From positions 1-16,786 of the forward strand of contig CAZJAT010000032.1 of NCBI GenBank assembly GCA_964544145.1: a DNA stretch of 16,786 bases, given 5' to 3'. Each line of letters opens with the position of its first letter. Positions within the stretch are counted from its first letter, which is position 1. Of this stretch, positions 1 through 8,815 are shown piece by piece. A program made the translations under genes and the position numbers. The notes beneath the pieces are model-generated. The model worked only from the letters and a program-made list of their open reading frames with translations. It was not told the DNA's origin and searched no databases. The DNA is from CAZJAT01 sp964544145 (GTDB lineage Bacteria; Hydrothermota; 32-111).

Positions 1-2203
1 TTATAAGCACATATGTGTCACTGGAATCTGCAGGATTGTCCGATAAACCCACTGTACCTATTATATCATATTCATGGGAGGGTTCCAATAACATAGTATT
101 GACCGTTTTATTGCTATTCAGTATCACCGTAATTGTATCAGGAATATAGGATGTATGGGAAATAATCAATGTGTATGTACCTTCATCTAAATTGGGTAAT
201 GCATAATAACCACTTGTATCTGTTGTATCTGATACGGAAAGTTCTTTTACTGTAATAATAGAACCGCTCGAATCTGCGGGATTATCCCATAATCCTACTG
301 TGCCTGTGATATCAAATTTCCCCACTGCATTCATTGGATATCTGAAAATATATAATCCATCTGTTTGATCTGCAGCATATACCAGCGGATAAATGGCAAA
401 TGAACCGATACATTCCTCGCCTGTATCATAAAAACCCTTTTCATATGGAGCATATGGATCTGCAATGCTGACAACAGTCATACCGCTGTAAGCATCAGCC
501 AGATATGCAAGCGAATCCAATATATATAATCCTCTAACATAATTTCCCGTATCATATGAACCCATGAAAGAGGGGTTGGCCGGATCTGCAATATTATAAA
601 TGAGTATGCCTTCTCCATCATTTGCAATATATAGGAATGTGTCAATTATCTGTAATTCATATATATCATCCAATAATGGAATGGAATTGATAATAGAGGG
701 TGCAGATGGATCTGAAGCATCAATTACTTTGAGTGAATCCTGATTGTCACCCATAAAAACATAAGAGCCAGAAACAGCAACAGTTGTAATATATGGGGAA
801 GGATTATAAAAACCTGTTTCAGAGGGACTTGACGGGTCAGAGATGTTTATGATCCTCAAGCCGCCTGAATTGTCTGCAAGATATGCATAATTGCCCGATA
901 CTGCAAGGTCACTCACACTGCCGCTTGTATTATAAATTGATACAGCAGAAGGGGATGACAAATCAGATACATCCACAATGGATAATCCCACTGATGCATT
1001 GGCTAAATAGGCAAGCGTATCAACTATCCGTAATTGGTATACAAATGATGAGTTGTTGAATGTACTTATAAGAGCCGGTTCAGAGGGGTTCTCTATATTG
1101 AGTATTGATATACCATCATATCCGCTTGCAACAAAAGCAATGGAATCCTGAACAAACACATTCTCAGTTGATGCTGTTGTCTCATAATTTGCCAATAATG
1201 ACGGGGATGCGGGATTAGATATATCAATAGAGATAAATCCATACTGAGATGCTGACATATATGCAGTATTGCCGATAATATTAATGTCTTCTTTACTGCC
1301 TGATGATGAATATGTTCCTATTGTTGTCGGATTTGAAGGGTCATTAACATTAATTGCATATAAATAAATGCCATTGGCTGTATAAGCTATTGTATCATCA
1401 ACAGCTATTTCATAGCATGAGCCTGAACCGTTCCATGAGCCGATCAGTATGGGATTTGTAGGGTCTGCCACATTAAATATATGCATCCCGCTGCTATAAT
1501 CGGCTAAATAAGCAAAGGAATCAACAACAATAACACTGAAGGCATTATCATCTGTATCATAGAATCCTAATTCATAGACACTGTCTTTATCTGCAATATT
1601 GAGGATACGCAGTCCTGCTGCACCATCTGCAATATATGCCAGGGTATCAATAACATAGGCATCTCTTGTAGTGCCTGGTGTATTATATATAGTGATATCA
1701 ATAGGAGCGGCAATATTTGCAATATTGATTATACTGACACCACTGCCGCCGACAGATACATAGGCAAATGAATCATCTATCATTGTTTTTGTTGATATCC
1801 TGTTTGTTGATATGGAATTTATATAATAGGGATTTGAATAATCAGCAATACCAAGAACAAGCACTCCTTCATTGCCGGCCGAGATATAAGCCAATGTATC
1901 ATCAATGAATATATCCTCAACAAATCCCGGTACTCTATATTTACTTAATTCAATTGGCGAAGACGGATTACTCATATTAAATAGACGCACATATCCGCCA
2001 TCTCCTATCAGTAATATTGTATCTGAAATACAGAGAGCTTTGCATTGGCCGGAAAACCAGCCGCCCAGTAATGTGGTGTTTAATGAATCACCGGATGCTG
2101 TTATTCCATCATTGAAATAGGGATTAAGACCGTTATTATCTGCATATAGCATTGATACAGATACAATAATCAGTACAAAAACCAATAAAAACATTCTTTT
2201 CAT
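1..2203 (-). CDS. Exported LVIVD-repeat beta-propeller protein with carboxypeptidase-regulatory-like domains (3' end outside window)
   Basis: Starts at the ATG complementary to 2201-2203, behind a strong AGGAGGT (complement of 2207-2213); 734 codons are visible with no stop, so the C-terminus lies beyond the window. Residues 1-21 form a Sec signal peptide (MKRMFLLVFVLIIVSVSMLYA). A short linker with GDSLN and GGWF leads into 14 units of about 42 residues of the LVIVD type (D-T/S-x-A-Y-h-A-x-x-x-x-G-L-x-I-h-N-I-x-x-P), expected to fold as propeller blades. After the last blade (ending YPMNAV) come at least one complete and one started Ig-like domain of the carboxypeptidase-regulatory type, both with the motif TVGLxDNPADSS. 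Likely a cell-surface or secreted protein; ligand unknown. The units are well diverged from each other, unlike those of its paralogue at 8959-11151, with which it shares linker, unit number and propeller end. Family assignment is firm; function is not. Confidence 0.9.
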   Translation of the reverse strand, partial: MKRMFLLVFVLIIVSVSMLYADNNGLNPYFNDGITASGDSLNTTLLGGWFSGQCKALCISDTILLIGDGGYVRLFNMSNPSSPIELSKYRVPGFVEDIFIDDTLAYISAGNEGVLVLGIADYSNPYYINSISTNRISTKTMIDDSFAYVSVGGSGVSIINIANIAAPIDITIYNTPGTTRDAYVIDTLAYIADGAAGLRILNIADKDSVYELGFYDTDDNAFSVIVVDSFAYLADYSSGMHIFNVADPTNPILIGSWNGSGSCYEIAVDDTIAYTANGIYLYAINVNDPSNPTTIGTYSSSGSKEDINIIGNTAYMSASQYGFISIDISNPASPSLLANYETTASTENVFVQDSIAFVASGYDGISILNIENPSEPALISTFNNSSFVYQLRIVDTLAYLANASVGLSIVDVSDLSSPSAVSIYNTSGSVSDLAVSGNYAYLADNSGGLRIINISDPSSPSETGFYNPSPYITTVAVSGSYVFMGDNQDSLKVIDASDPSAPSIINSIPLLDDIYELQIIDTFLYIANDGEGILIYNIADPANPSFMGSYDTGNYVRGLYILDSLAYLADAYSGMTVVSIADPYAPYEKGFYDTGEECIGSFAIYPLVYAADQTDGLYIFRYPMNAVGKFDITGTVGLWDNPADSSGSIITVKELSVSDTTDTSGYYALPNLDEGTYTLIISHTSYIPDTITVILNSNKTVNTMLLEPSHEYDIIGTVGLSDNPADSSDTYVLI

Positions 2204-2226
2204 TCTACCTCCTATTATTTATTAAT

Positions 2227-2254
2227 AGTATATGTATATAAAAATTGATGGCAA
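2227..2254 (-). promoter_or_regulatory. Candidate promoter of the minus-strand LVIVD gene
   Basis: Read on the minus strand, TTGCCA (2249-2254) and TATACT (2227-2232) are separated by 16 bp. The -10 box lies 23 bp before the start codon at 2203, leaving just enough leader for the AGGAGGT ribosome binding site. Match only; the region is AT-rich, so chance matches are possible. Confidence 0.35.
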
Positions 2255-2287
2255 GGAGAAAATAAATTTGATAAAATGATTACAGGC

Positions 2288-2316
2288 TTGACAGAAAAAG
2301 AAGAAAATGCTATATT
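2288..2316 (+). promoter_or_regulatory. Sigma-70-type promoter of the tetR-led operon
   Basis: A perfect -35 box TTGACA (2288-2293) is followed after exactly 17 bp by TATATT (2311-2316), five of six matches to the -10 consensus. It is the only strong promoter seen ahead of the genes from 2346 onward. The -10 box overlaps the left arm of the palindromic operator starting at 2315, so bound regulator would block RNA polymerase. Confidence 0.75.
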
Positions 2317-2346
2317 AGACCAAGAGGTCTAAACCGGGAGGTCTAA
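2315..2346 (+). promoter_or_regulatory. Palindromic TetR-family operator plus third half-site over the ribosome binding site
   Basis: TTAGACC (2315-2321) and GGTCTAA (2326-2332) form a perfect inverted repeat with a 4-bp spacer AAGA. The right arm with its flank, GAGGTCTAA, recurs at 2338-2346, where it contains the GGGAGG ribosome binding site and touches the ATG at 2346. A palindrome overlapping the -10 box just before a tetR gene is the classical autorepression layout. From memory the TAGACC-N4-GGTCTA core resembles the box described for E. coli NemR, but the TetR here has no cysteine, so the NemR redox mechanism would not apply. Binding by the neighbouring TetR is inference. Confidence 0.75.
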
Positions 2347-2960
2347 TGACTAAGGGTTCAGTAAAACAGCGTATCATTAATGAGGCAATCAATGAATTTG
2401 CAGAAAATTATTTTGACAATGCATCAATAAATAGTATTATAAAGCGATCAAATACATCCAAAGGTACATTTTATCACTATTTCAAAAATAAAGAGGATCT
2501 CTATTTTCAATTGATTGATATGGTAGTAAAGGAAAAGATTGCATATATTGATAATAGGGTTAATGAAGAATTGATCACAATGGCTAATATATCATTATTC
2601 AGTGAGAATTTCAGAACATTGACAAGAATTGGTATGGAATTTGCCACAAAAAACCCGCAATATTATCAAATAGGTATAAAAATGCTTGAAGAACCCAATA
2701 TTGATATATTAAACATAATTATTGGCAAATATGGTAATCAGAGCAAACATTTCATTGCACAACTTGTTGATAAAGCAATGGATTTGGATTTGATAGATAA
2801 GGTATATTCAAGGGATTTTATTATTAATCTTGTTTCTTATATATTAAATAATTATATAAAGATTGTACCCGAAAAGGATAGAATGGATTTTGGCAAATTA
2901 ATGGATTATCTTGATCAGATATATATTATTTTGGAAAATGGATTAAAACCGGTAAAATAA
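2346..2960 (+). CDS. TetR/AcrR-family transcriptional regulator
   Basis: 204 residues, the usual TetR size. The N-terminal DNA-binding domain includes a helix-turn-helix at about residues 27-46, with the typical end SKGTFYHYFKNKEDL. The C-terminal part (about 60-204) is an all-helical ligand-binding/dimerisation domain of no recognisable subtype and without any cysteine. GGGAGG sits just before the ATG. It is the first gene of a run of same-strand genes and lies immediately behind a palindromic operator, so it most likely represses its own operon until an effector binds. The effector is probably a hydrophobic compound or envelope signal handled by the downstream transporter, but the sequence does not show which. 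Confidence 0.93.
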   Translation: MTKGSVKQRIINEAINEFAENYFDNASINSIIKRSNTSKGTFYHYFKNKEDLYFQLIDMVVKEKIAYIDNRVNEELITMANISLFSENFRTLTRIGMEFATKNPQYYQIGIKMLEEPNIDILNIIIGKYGNQSKHFIAQLVDKAMDLDLIDKVYSRDFIINLVSYILNNYIKIVPEKDRMDFGKLMDYLDQIYIILENGLKPVK

Positions 2961-2982
2961 AAAATATATACAGGAGGTATAA

Positions 2983-3690
2983 ATGTCATTATTAAAACTG
3001 GAGAATGTTGAAAAGATCTATAATCAGGGAAAGATTGAAGTACCTGCATTAAGGGGCATCAATCTTGCTGTTGAAAAAGGTGAATTTACAACTGTATTTG
3101 GTCCCTCCGGTTCAGGAAAGACAACCCTGCTTAATATGATAGGATGCCTGGATAAACCGACAAATGGAGTAATCAAATTTGATAATCAGGCATTGGGGGA
3201 AGCAAGCAAAAAAGATTTAGCAATGATAAGAAGAAATAATGTGGGTTTTATATTTCAGAGCCACAACCTTATACCCGTCCTGACAGCATATGAAAATGTT
3301 GAATTTGCCATCAGATTAACGAAGAAATACAGCAAAAAAGATATGCATAACAGGGTTATGAAGATACTGGATGATGTGGGATTGAAAGGCCTTGAAGGCA
3401 GAAGGCCAAATGAATTATCAGGCGGTCAGAAACAGAGGGTGGCAATAGCACGTGCATTGGTGAAGGAACCCAAACTTGTACTTGCTGATGAACCATCAGC
3501 AAATCTTGATTCAAAAACCAGCAGGGAAGTATTGGAAGTAATGATGAAAATGAATGAAAAATTAGGGACAACATTTATATTTTCCACACATGACCCTATG
3601 GTGATGAATTATGCCAGACGATTGTTAGAGATCAGGGATGGGCAGATAACAGAAGATAATAGAAAGGAGAGTGAAAATGTTTCTGACTAA
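2983..3690 (+). CDS. ABC transporter ATP-binding protein, LolD/MacB type
   Basis: 235 residues, the normal length for a LolD/FtsE/MacB-class ATPase. Visible motifs in order are Walker A GPSGSGKT (40-47), Q-loop Gln92 in FQSHN, signature LSGGQ (145-149), Walker B LVLADE (165-170) with catalytic Glu170, the D-loop SANLD, and switch His203 in STHD. It carries AGGAGGT at 2973-2979, 22 bp after tetR. Its last codons overlap the start of the first permease gene by 14 bp, implying translational coupling. It should energise the two FtsX-type permeases that follow, working as a mechanotransmitter at the inner membrane rather than a classical importer. Substrate (lipoprotein, lipid or other hydrophobic molecule) is not determined. 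Confidence 0.95.
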   Translation: MSLLKLENVEKIYNQGKIEVPALRGINLAVEKGEFTTVFGPSGSGKTTLLNMIGCLDKPTNGVIKFDNQALGEASKKDLAMIRRNNVGFIFQSHNLIPVLTAYENVEFAIRLTKKYSKKDMHNRVMKILDDVGLKGLEGRRPNELSGGQKQRVAIARALVKEPKLVLADEPSANLDSKTSREVLEVMMKMNEKLGTTFIFSTHDPMVMNYARRLLEIRDGQITEDNRKESENVSD

Positions 3691-4912
3691 ACTGGCTTTT
3701 AAGAATCTTGTCCGCCACAGGTCAAGGACATTAATTACTGCCAGTATAATTGCATTTGCCGTGTTTTTCTATCTTCTCATGGATTCTTTGATATTAGGTA
3801 TGACCAATATGTCATATGACAGTATTATTAATTATGACTCAGGTCATCTACAGATTGCAAACAAGGTTTATTGGGAAGAGGTTGAGGATCTCCCATTGAG
3901 AAATCTTATAATTCCAGACAGTTCAATGATATATTCAATAGAACATATTAACGGATATAAAGCATATTCTACTGAGATAAATTTTACAGCAATGATGAAT
4001 AATGGAATGAATGAATTACCTGTTATGGGAAAAGGTATTAATCCTGAAAAATATTTTGAAGTCTTCAATTATGAGGATCAGATTATAGAAGGTTCAATGT
4101 TTAAAGAAGGAGAATATAAAGCAGTTATAGGAAAAACATTAGCAGACCTTATGAATGTGGGTATTAATGATTACATTATTCTGCTTGTTAAGGACAGGAA
4201 TGAGACATTCAATACCATTGATGTAGAGATTTCAGGTATTGTCAATACATCCAATCCCAATATCAACAGAAATGTTGTATTATTACCAATAGATGTTGTA
4301 CAGCAGTCATTGAACATTGACAATAGGGTGAGTAAGATAATTATTACTTTGGATAATAGAGGCAATGCAAAAAAAGCAGGCATTCAATTAAGAGAGACAA
4401 TGGACAAAAGCACGGGTAATGAGGTTTATGTTTGGAATGAACTGGATGCCATATCCATTGCAGGGGCAAAGAATGCTGGGAATCAGATGATAATGTCAAT
4501 AATTCTTCTTATTGCTGCTATTGCAATTATAAATACTGTAATATTGGCTGCATTGGAACGAATGGAAGAGATAGGAATGATGAAAGCCTTAGGTCTTGAA
4601 GTAAAGGAAATTGTATATACATTTGTACTGGAATCCGCAGGTATAGGTCTGTTGGGTGGTTTAATAGGCTTAATAATGGGAGTATTCGGTGTTTGGTTAT
4701 TAACCGCATTTGGAATTGATTGGGGTGCAATGGTCAGTATGGATATGGCATCTTTCGGTATTCCTGTGATTGGAAAGATGTATGGAGCTTGGAATATTGC
4801 TGCATTTATAAAGGTATTTCTTTTCGGACTTATCATATCCATCGTATCAAGTATTTTGCCTGCGCATTGGGCTGCAGACAAGGATCCCATTAAAGCTATT
4901 TATCACAGATAG
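3677..4912 (+). CDS. ABC transporter permease, FtsX/MacB/LolC-LolE type (first of pair)
   Basis: 411 residues from the ATG at 3677. This start has AAAGGAG (3663-3669) at proper spacing and gives MFLTKLAFKNLVRHRSRT, matching the second permease; a GTG at 3671 in frame is too close to that site. Topology fits the MacB/FtsX family: an amphipathic elbow (LAFKNLVRH), one membrane helix at about 19-41, a large extracytoplasmic MacB-PCD-like domain (about 42-260), then three helices at about 269-291, 318-346 and 380-402. The cytoplasmic stretch ERMEEIGMMKALGL is the usual contact with the ATPase. The gene overlaps the ATPase gene and is followed after 11 bp by a homologous permease, so the transporter is probably a heterodimer, as in LolC/LolE. 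Confidence 0.92.
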   Translation: MFLTKLAFKNLVRHRSRTLITASIIAFAVFFYLLMDSLILGMTNMSYDSIINYDSGHLQIANKVYWEEVEDLPLRNLIIPDSSMIYSIEHINGYKAYSTEINFTAMMNNGMNELPVMGKGINPEKYFEVFNYEDQIIEGSMFKEGEYKAVIGKTLADLMNVGINDYIILLVKDRNETFNTIDVEISGIVNTSNPNINRNVVLLPIDVVQQSLNIDNRVSKIIITLDNRGNAKKAGIQLRETMDKSTGNEVYVWNELDAISIAGAKNAGNQMIMSIILLIAAIAIINTVILAALERMEEIGMMKALGLEVKEIVYTFVLESAGIGLLGGLIGLIMGVFGVWLLTAFGIDWGAMVSMDMASFGIPVIGKMYGAWNIAAFIKVFLFGLIISIVSSILPAHWAADKDPIKAIYHR

Positions 4913-4923
4913 GGGGTATAATT

Positions 4924-6183
4924 ATGCAGTTTTTAATAAAATTAGCTTTCAGGAATCTATTTAGACATAAATTGAGAACAATTATTTCTGCAATTGCCAT
5001 TGCATTTTCTGTGATGATTGTTGTTTTTGCACGAGGATATATCATGGGTATGATAGATTCTATATCTGCAGATAATATTCAATACAATTCCGGTCATATC
5101 AAGATTGTTGCATCTGAATATAGACAGCAGGAACGCATGCTGCCTCTCAATTATCCTGTAAATGGATTCAATGATGAAGGAATTGAATCTATGATTAATG
5201 AGATTTCGGATATTAATCATGTAGAATCGGTTATCCCCAGATTAAAATTCGGAGCAATGTCCAATACAAGCGATGATCTCCTTACCATGATGGGATGGGG
5301 TATTGATCCAGACAAAGAATTAGCTTATACAAATGTCAGCAATTTCATTGCAGAAGGCAGAATGGTGGAAAATGGCAAACTTGAAATTGTAATGGGCACA
5401 GTCCTGCTGGAAAAGCTGAATAAAAAAGTTGGTGACAGGATAACGATTCTCTATAATACATCATTCAATTCTCTAAAGGGAACAACATTTACTATTGTTG
5501 GAAGATTTGAAACAGGTATCAGAATGTTAAATGAAGTAGTTTTTTATATGCCGTTAAATGAAGCACAGAGACTGCTTGATATGAATGGACAATCAACGGA
5601 ATTACTGTTAATGACAGGGACAGCGTCTATGTCTACAAAGGTGATGCCGCACGTGAAAACACTGTTTGAACATAAAAATATATCCGATAAGTATGCAGTA
5701 TTAAGTTATAGGGAAGCAAGTGAATTAATGCCATGGATGGAATTGGCAAAGGTTATATACAATGAGATATATATATTCCTAGTATTGCTTGCCAGTATTG
5801 TTGTTATCAATACAATGATAATGATAGTAAAGGAGAGAACACAGGAAATAGGCATGATGGCTGCAATGGGTCTAGAAAGCAGTGATATACTGAAATTATT
5901 TATTATTGAAGGCGGATTAATGGGTGTATTCGGAAGTTTTATTGGGGCAGGCATTGGATCACTTATTAATGGATATCTCTCAGTACATGGTATAGACCTG
6001 AATTCCGCAACATCAGGGTTCAGCAAAGAAATAATGTTTAATGCAAATATATATACAGTTCAATCATGGGGCAATACAATATTTGCATTCTTGCTCGGCA
6101 TTGTACTGGTGACATTAGCATGTATAATTCCTGCACGCAGGGCTGCCAATCTGGAACCTACAGATGCTATCAGGGATGCTTAG
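4924..6183 (+). CDS. ABC transporter permease, FtsX/MacB/LolC-LolE type (second of pair)
   Basis: 419 residues, with the same architecture as the gene before it: elbow LAFRNLFRHKLRT, first membrane helix about 19-41, periplasmic MacB-PCD-like domain (about 42-275), then helices at about 282-302, 326-350 and 388-406, and the ATPase-contact segment ERTQEIGMMAAMGLE. It ends with the FtsX-type tail IIPARRAANLEPTDAIRDA. GGGGG at 4912-4916 serves as ribosome binding site. The two permeases are clearly diverged paralogues, which suggests they do different jobs in one complex, one possibly contacting the LolA-like protein encoded next. That division of labour is inference from the Lol system. Confidence 0.92.
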   Translation: MQFLIKLAFRNLFRHKLRTIISAIAIAFSVMIVVFARGYIMGMIDSISADNIQYNSGHIKIVASEYRQQERMLPLNYPVNGFNDEGIESMINEISDINHVESVIPRLKFGAMSNTSDDLLTMMGWGIDPDKELAYTNVSNFIAEGRMVENGKLEIVMGTVLLEKLNKKVGDRITILYNTSFNSLKGTTFTIVGRFETGIRMLNEVVFYMPLNEAQRLLDMNGQSTELLLMTGTASMSTKVMPHVKTLFEHKNISDKYAVLSYREASELMPWMELAKVIYNEIYIFLVLLASIVVINTMIMIVKERTQEIGMMAAMGLESSDILKLFIIEGGLMGVFGSFIGAGIGSLINGYLSVHGIDLNSATSGFSKEIMFNANIYTVQSWGNTIFAFLLGIVLVTLACIIPARRAANLEPTDAIRDA

Positions 6184-6243
6184 AATTATGGAAAATTATT
6201 ACATTTTATCAATGAATAGGAATGAAAATATAAGGAGGATAAA

Positions 6244-6981
6244 ATGAATTATAGAAATAGAATGAGTATAATTATTTTGATATGTTTATCTGTTATTCCA
6301 TTGTATGCAATAACAGTTGATGAGATAATCAGTAAAAGGGATGATAATGAATATATCAAAAAAGCAAAAGTCGAATCAGAAATGATTATTGTAAATGGCA
6401 ATAGGTCAGTAACAAAGACAATGATATCCTATGTTGATGAAAACAATGTGTTGACTGATTTTACCAATGCAAATGACAGGGGTACGAAATTCCTCAAAAG
6501 AGGAGAGGAACTGTGGATATTTTTTCCCGAAGCAGAGGATATTGTAAAGATATCAGGCCATATGCTTAAACAGGGTATGATGGGCAGTGACTTTTCTTAT
6601 CAGGATATGATGGAATCAGATAAATTGACTGATCTATATCATTTTGAACTGACAGGTGAAGAGGAATTTGAAGGACGCATGTGTTATGTACTTGAAGGTA
6701 TTGCAAATGAAGGAATGGAGGTTTCCTATTATAAGAGAATATCCTGGGTGGATAAAGAGAGATTTATTGGTCTCAAAGAGGAACTCTATGCACAGAGCGG
6801 CAGATTGCTTAAAGAGATGAATGTGACTGAGGTGAAAAATATTAATGGCAGATGGTATCCTGTAAGAACAGAAATGACTGATAAACTTAAGAAAAACACA
6901 AAAACAGAATTTATTGTGCATGACATAACATTCAATCCTGATATACCGGCCAATATGTTTACAATTGAACATCTGCAATAG
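6244..6981 (+). CDS. LolA-like periplasmic outer-membrane lipoprotein-sorting protein
   Basis: 245 residues with a Sec signal peptide (about 1-22, ending PLYA) and no lipobox cysteine at the cleavage site, so a soluble periplasmic protein is expected. The mature part (about 70-240) has the features of the outer-membrane lipoprotein-sorting family (PF17131, LolA-like half-barrel): GTKFLKRGEELWIFFPEAED, then SGHMLKQGMMGSDFSYQDMM, and WVDKERF. A strong AAGGAGG (6232-6238) precedes the ATG; the 60-bp gap upstream is the largest inside the operon and shows no clear promoter. The family adopts the fold that carries lipoproteins or lipids across the periplasm. Beside a LolD/LolE-like transporter it is probably the shuttle that receives the exported cargo. 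Confidence 0.88.
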   Translation: MNYRNRMSIIILICLSVIPLYAITVDEIISKRDDNEYIKKAKVESEMIIVNGNRSVTKTMISYVDENNVLTDFTNANDRGTKFLKRGEELWIFFPEAEDIVKISGHMLKQGMMGSDFSYQDMMESDKLTDLYHFELTGEEEFEGRMCYVLEGIANEGMEVSYYKRISWVDKERFIGLKEELYAQSGRLLKEMNVTEVKNINGRWYPVRTEMTDKLKKNTKTEFIVHDITFNPDIPANMFTIEHLQ

Positions 6982-6990
6982 GTATCTTTT

Positions 6991-8106
6991 ATGAAATGGC
7001 TGATTTGTTCTGCAGTTTTTCTTTTAATACACATTTTACCTTTATATGCCGTAGATATGGGGGGTAGTGCGGAATTGCAGGCAGACATTTCGCTTAATGA
7101 GAGCAATGAGATTGATTATGAAATAATTGAAAATACTGATATTGAGATTTTCATACCAAAGATAGGGAATAATGACATAAAATGTGAGTTTATTATTTAT
7201 AAACCTCTGCAGGGTCTTATTGCAGGAAAAGAGATGTCTATTTTTTTCAAAAAACTCTATTTGAGGTCTAAATTTCCCTATGCTAAGCTAACAATTGGCA
7301 GACAGCCTGTATCCTGGTCATTCGGCTCAATGATAAATGCAGTTGATTATGTGCTGGGTTCTACGGCGCTAAGTGAGGAAAATAATTCCAAATATACAGA
7401 TGCCTGTGAATTATATATACCATTGAATTGGAATTCCGGGATATCACTTATTGCATCTTTTCCCGATGGATTTACATCTGATATGCATAGATTGAAATCA
7501 GGGGCAAGGATAAGAATGGGAATAATGAATTATGATATTACTCTCAATTATGTAAGAGAGGCGGATACTCTGATAAATGGCATTAATGCATTGGCATTTT
7601 TATCCATTATACCATCACAACGTATTGCAATGACATTCAAGGGAGATTTACTGGATTTGGGTATATATGGAGCGGCAGGATACTATTTTGATAATATAGA
7701 TAATGGATTTTTTTCATATATGTTAGGTATTGATTATTCATTCTTTTTGAATTATAAAACAAAGATAATTGTTCAAACAGAATATTTAGGCATTGATGTG
7801 AATGATTTACCATTATATCTTAAAATAGGCATGTTAAAGATGGACAGTACAGACAATAGACTTGACATGGGTATTATTACAATGAATTATCCTATTGATG
7901 AATTTTCTTCGTTCACAATGACCGGTATTGTAAATGCTGATGATTATTCTTTTATATTAAGTCCAATGTATCAAATATTGCTGCCATTTAATATTGATCT
8001 TAAATTGAGCGGTTTTATGTTTGCGGGTAAAGAAAATACATTGTTCTCACAAAGCAGTCTAATGATGAAATTTACTTCATTATTATCATTGACATATCAA
8101 TGGTAA
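6991..8106 (+). CDS. Predicted outer-membrane beta-barrel protein of unknown family
   Basis: 371 residues with a signal peptide (about 1-20, ending LPLYA). The mature protein is made of alternating hydrophobic/polar strands rich in Tyr, Phe and Gly turns, has no long hydrophobic helix, and ends in aromatic SLTYQW, the kind of terminal residue recognised by the Bam machinery. I cannot name a family; similarly placed proteins next to LolA-like genes are often annotated as hypothetical or DUF1302-like barrels. The start at 6991 lies 9 bp after the LolA-like stop with only a weak AGGT nearby, so translation is probably coupled. By position it may be the outer-membrane end point of the export route. 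Confidence 0.75.
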   Translation: MKWLICSAVFLLIHILPLYAVDMGGSAELQADISLNESNEIDYEIIENTDIEIFIPKIGNNDIKCEFIIYKPLQGLIAGKEMSIFFKKLYLRSKFPYAKLTIGRQPVSWSFGSMINAVDYVLGSTALSEENNSKYTDACELYIPLNWNSGISLIASFPDGFTSDMHRLKSGARIRMGIMNYDITLNYVREADTLINGINALAFLSIIPSQRIAMTFKGDLLDLGIYGAAGYYFDNIDNGFFSYMLGIDYSFFLNYKTKIIVQTEYLGIDVNDLPLYLKIGMLKMDSTDNRLDMGIITMNYPIDEFSSFTMTGIVNADDYSFILSPMYQILLPFNIDLKLSGFMFAGKENTLFSQSSLMMKFTSLLSLTYQW

Positions 8107-8123
8107 AAAAACAAGGGGAATAT

Positions 8124-8618
8124 ATGCATGCAGGAATAATTGTTTATTCAGTGACAGGCTTTACAAAGACATTTGCTGAAATAATAAAAAGTGTAATAGA
8201 AAAGAGCGGACATACAGCTGATATAATAAATCTGGAAACGGATATTCGTATAACTGGCGGAACAGCTGCAAGTTGTCCTGAGTTTAAATTTATCAATCTA
8301 CCTGATTGTACAGATTATGATATCATTTTAATTGGGGGACCTGTATGGGCTTTTTCAGCTAATCCGGTAATCATCAAGTGTATAGAACAAATAAACGATG
8401 TGAGCGGAAAGAGTATGATGCCATTTGTTACCATGGCATTTCCATTTGCATTTATGGGCGGCTTGAATGCTTTGAGAATGATGAGAAATATTGCAGAAAA
8501 ACGTGATATGCATGTAATGGAAGGGGTTGTTTTATGCAGAATGGGCCGCAACTTTAATAATGAGGCGCAAAAAAAGGCATTTATGATTGCAGAGAGATTA
8601 CAGCATACTCAGATATAA
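8124..8618 (+). CDS. Flavodoxin-family protein
   Basis: 164 residues from the ATG at 8124. AAGGGG (8113-8118) is well placed for this start, and the protein then begins MHAGIIVYSVTGFTKTFAE, as flavodoxins do; an ATG at 8100 inside the previous stop region has no such site. The loop SVTGFT (about residues 9-14) is the FMN-phosphate-binding loop. The second flavin-contact region IILIGGPVWAFSANP (about 69-83) contains an aromatic Trp positioned to flank the isoalloxazine ring. It probably carries electrons or acts as a small FMN-dependent reductase in the cytoplasm. The gene ends the operon; the redox-looking CGGC gene that should follow has been displaced by the insert at 8816-11325. Redox partner is unknown. 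Confidence 0.85.
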   Translation: MHAGIIVYSVTGFTKTFAEIIKSVIEKSGHTADIINLETDIRITGGTAASCPEFKFINLPDCTDYDIILIGGPVWAFSANPVIIKCIEQINDVSGKSMMPFVTMAFPFAFMGGLNALRMMRNIAEKRDMHVMEGVVLCRMGRNFNNEAQKKAFMIAERLQHTQI

Positions 8619-8815
8619 AATATCCATATATTTGTATATTGATTATCTTATAATTTAGTTTATTATTGTGAAAAATGAGGAGAATATATGGAAACTGTGA
8701 AATTGGGAATAATTATTTGTGACAGATACAGAAGTTGTGCTGGAGGTAAATGTTTAAGGTCCATGCATAATAGAGAGGGAGCATTCAGTTTATACAAAGA
8801 TAAAGAAATTGAATT
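8617..8815 (+). repeat. 199-bp perfect direct repeat, left copy
   Basis: Identical base for base to 11326-11524 (offset 2,709). It begins inside the flavodoxin stop codon and covers the intergenic promoter region, ribosome binding site and first 42 codons of the CGGC gene. Identity stops abruptly at both ends: 8616 differs from 11325, and 8816 from 11525. Confidence 0.97.

Noticed and set aside
2346..2960. Naming the regulator NemR from its operator
   Set aside because: The operator core is similar, but the protein has no cysteine and no nemA-like gene is adjacent.
3671..3676. GTG at 3671 as start of the first permease
   Set aside because: It would be only 1 bp from AAAGGAG; the ATG at 3677 has normal spacing and gives an N-terminus parallel to the second permease.
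4483..4890. 135-codon minus-strand ORF in the first permease gene, and similar ones at 5706-6026 and 6786-7106
   Set aside because: All lie antisense inside well-supported genes and lack family features or start signals.
8100..8123. ATG at 8100 as flavodoxin start
   Set aside because: The eight added residues are not flavodoxin-like, and the AAGGGG site serves the ATG at 8124.
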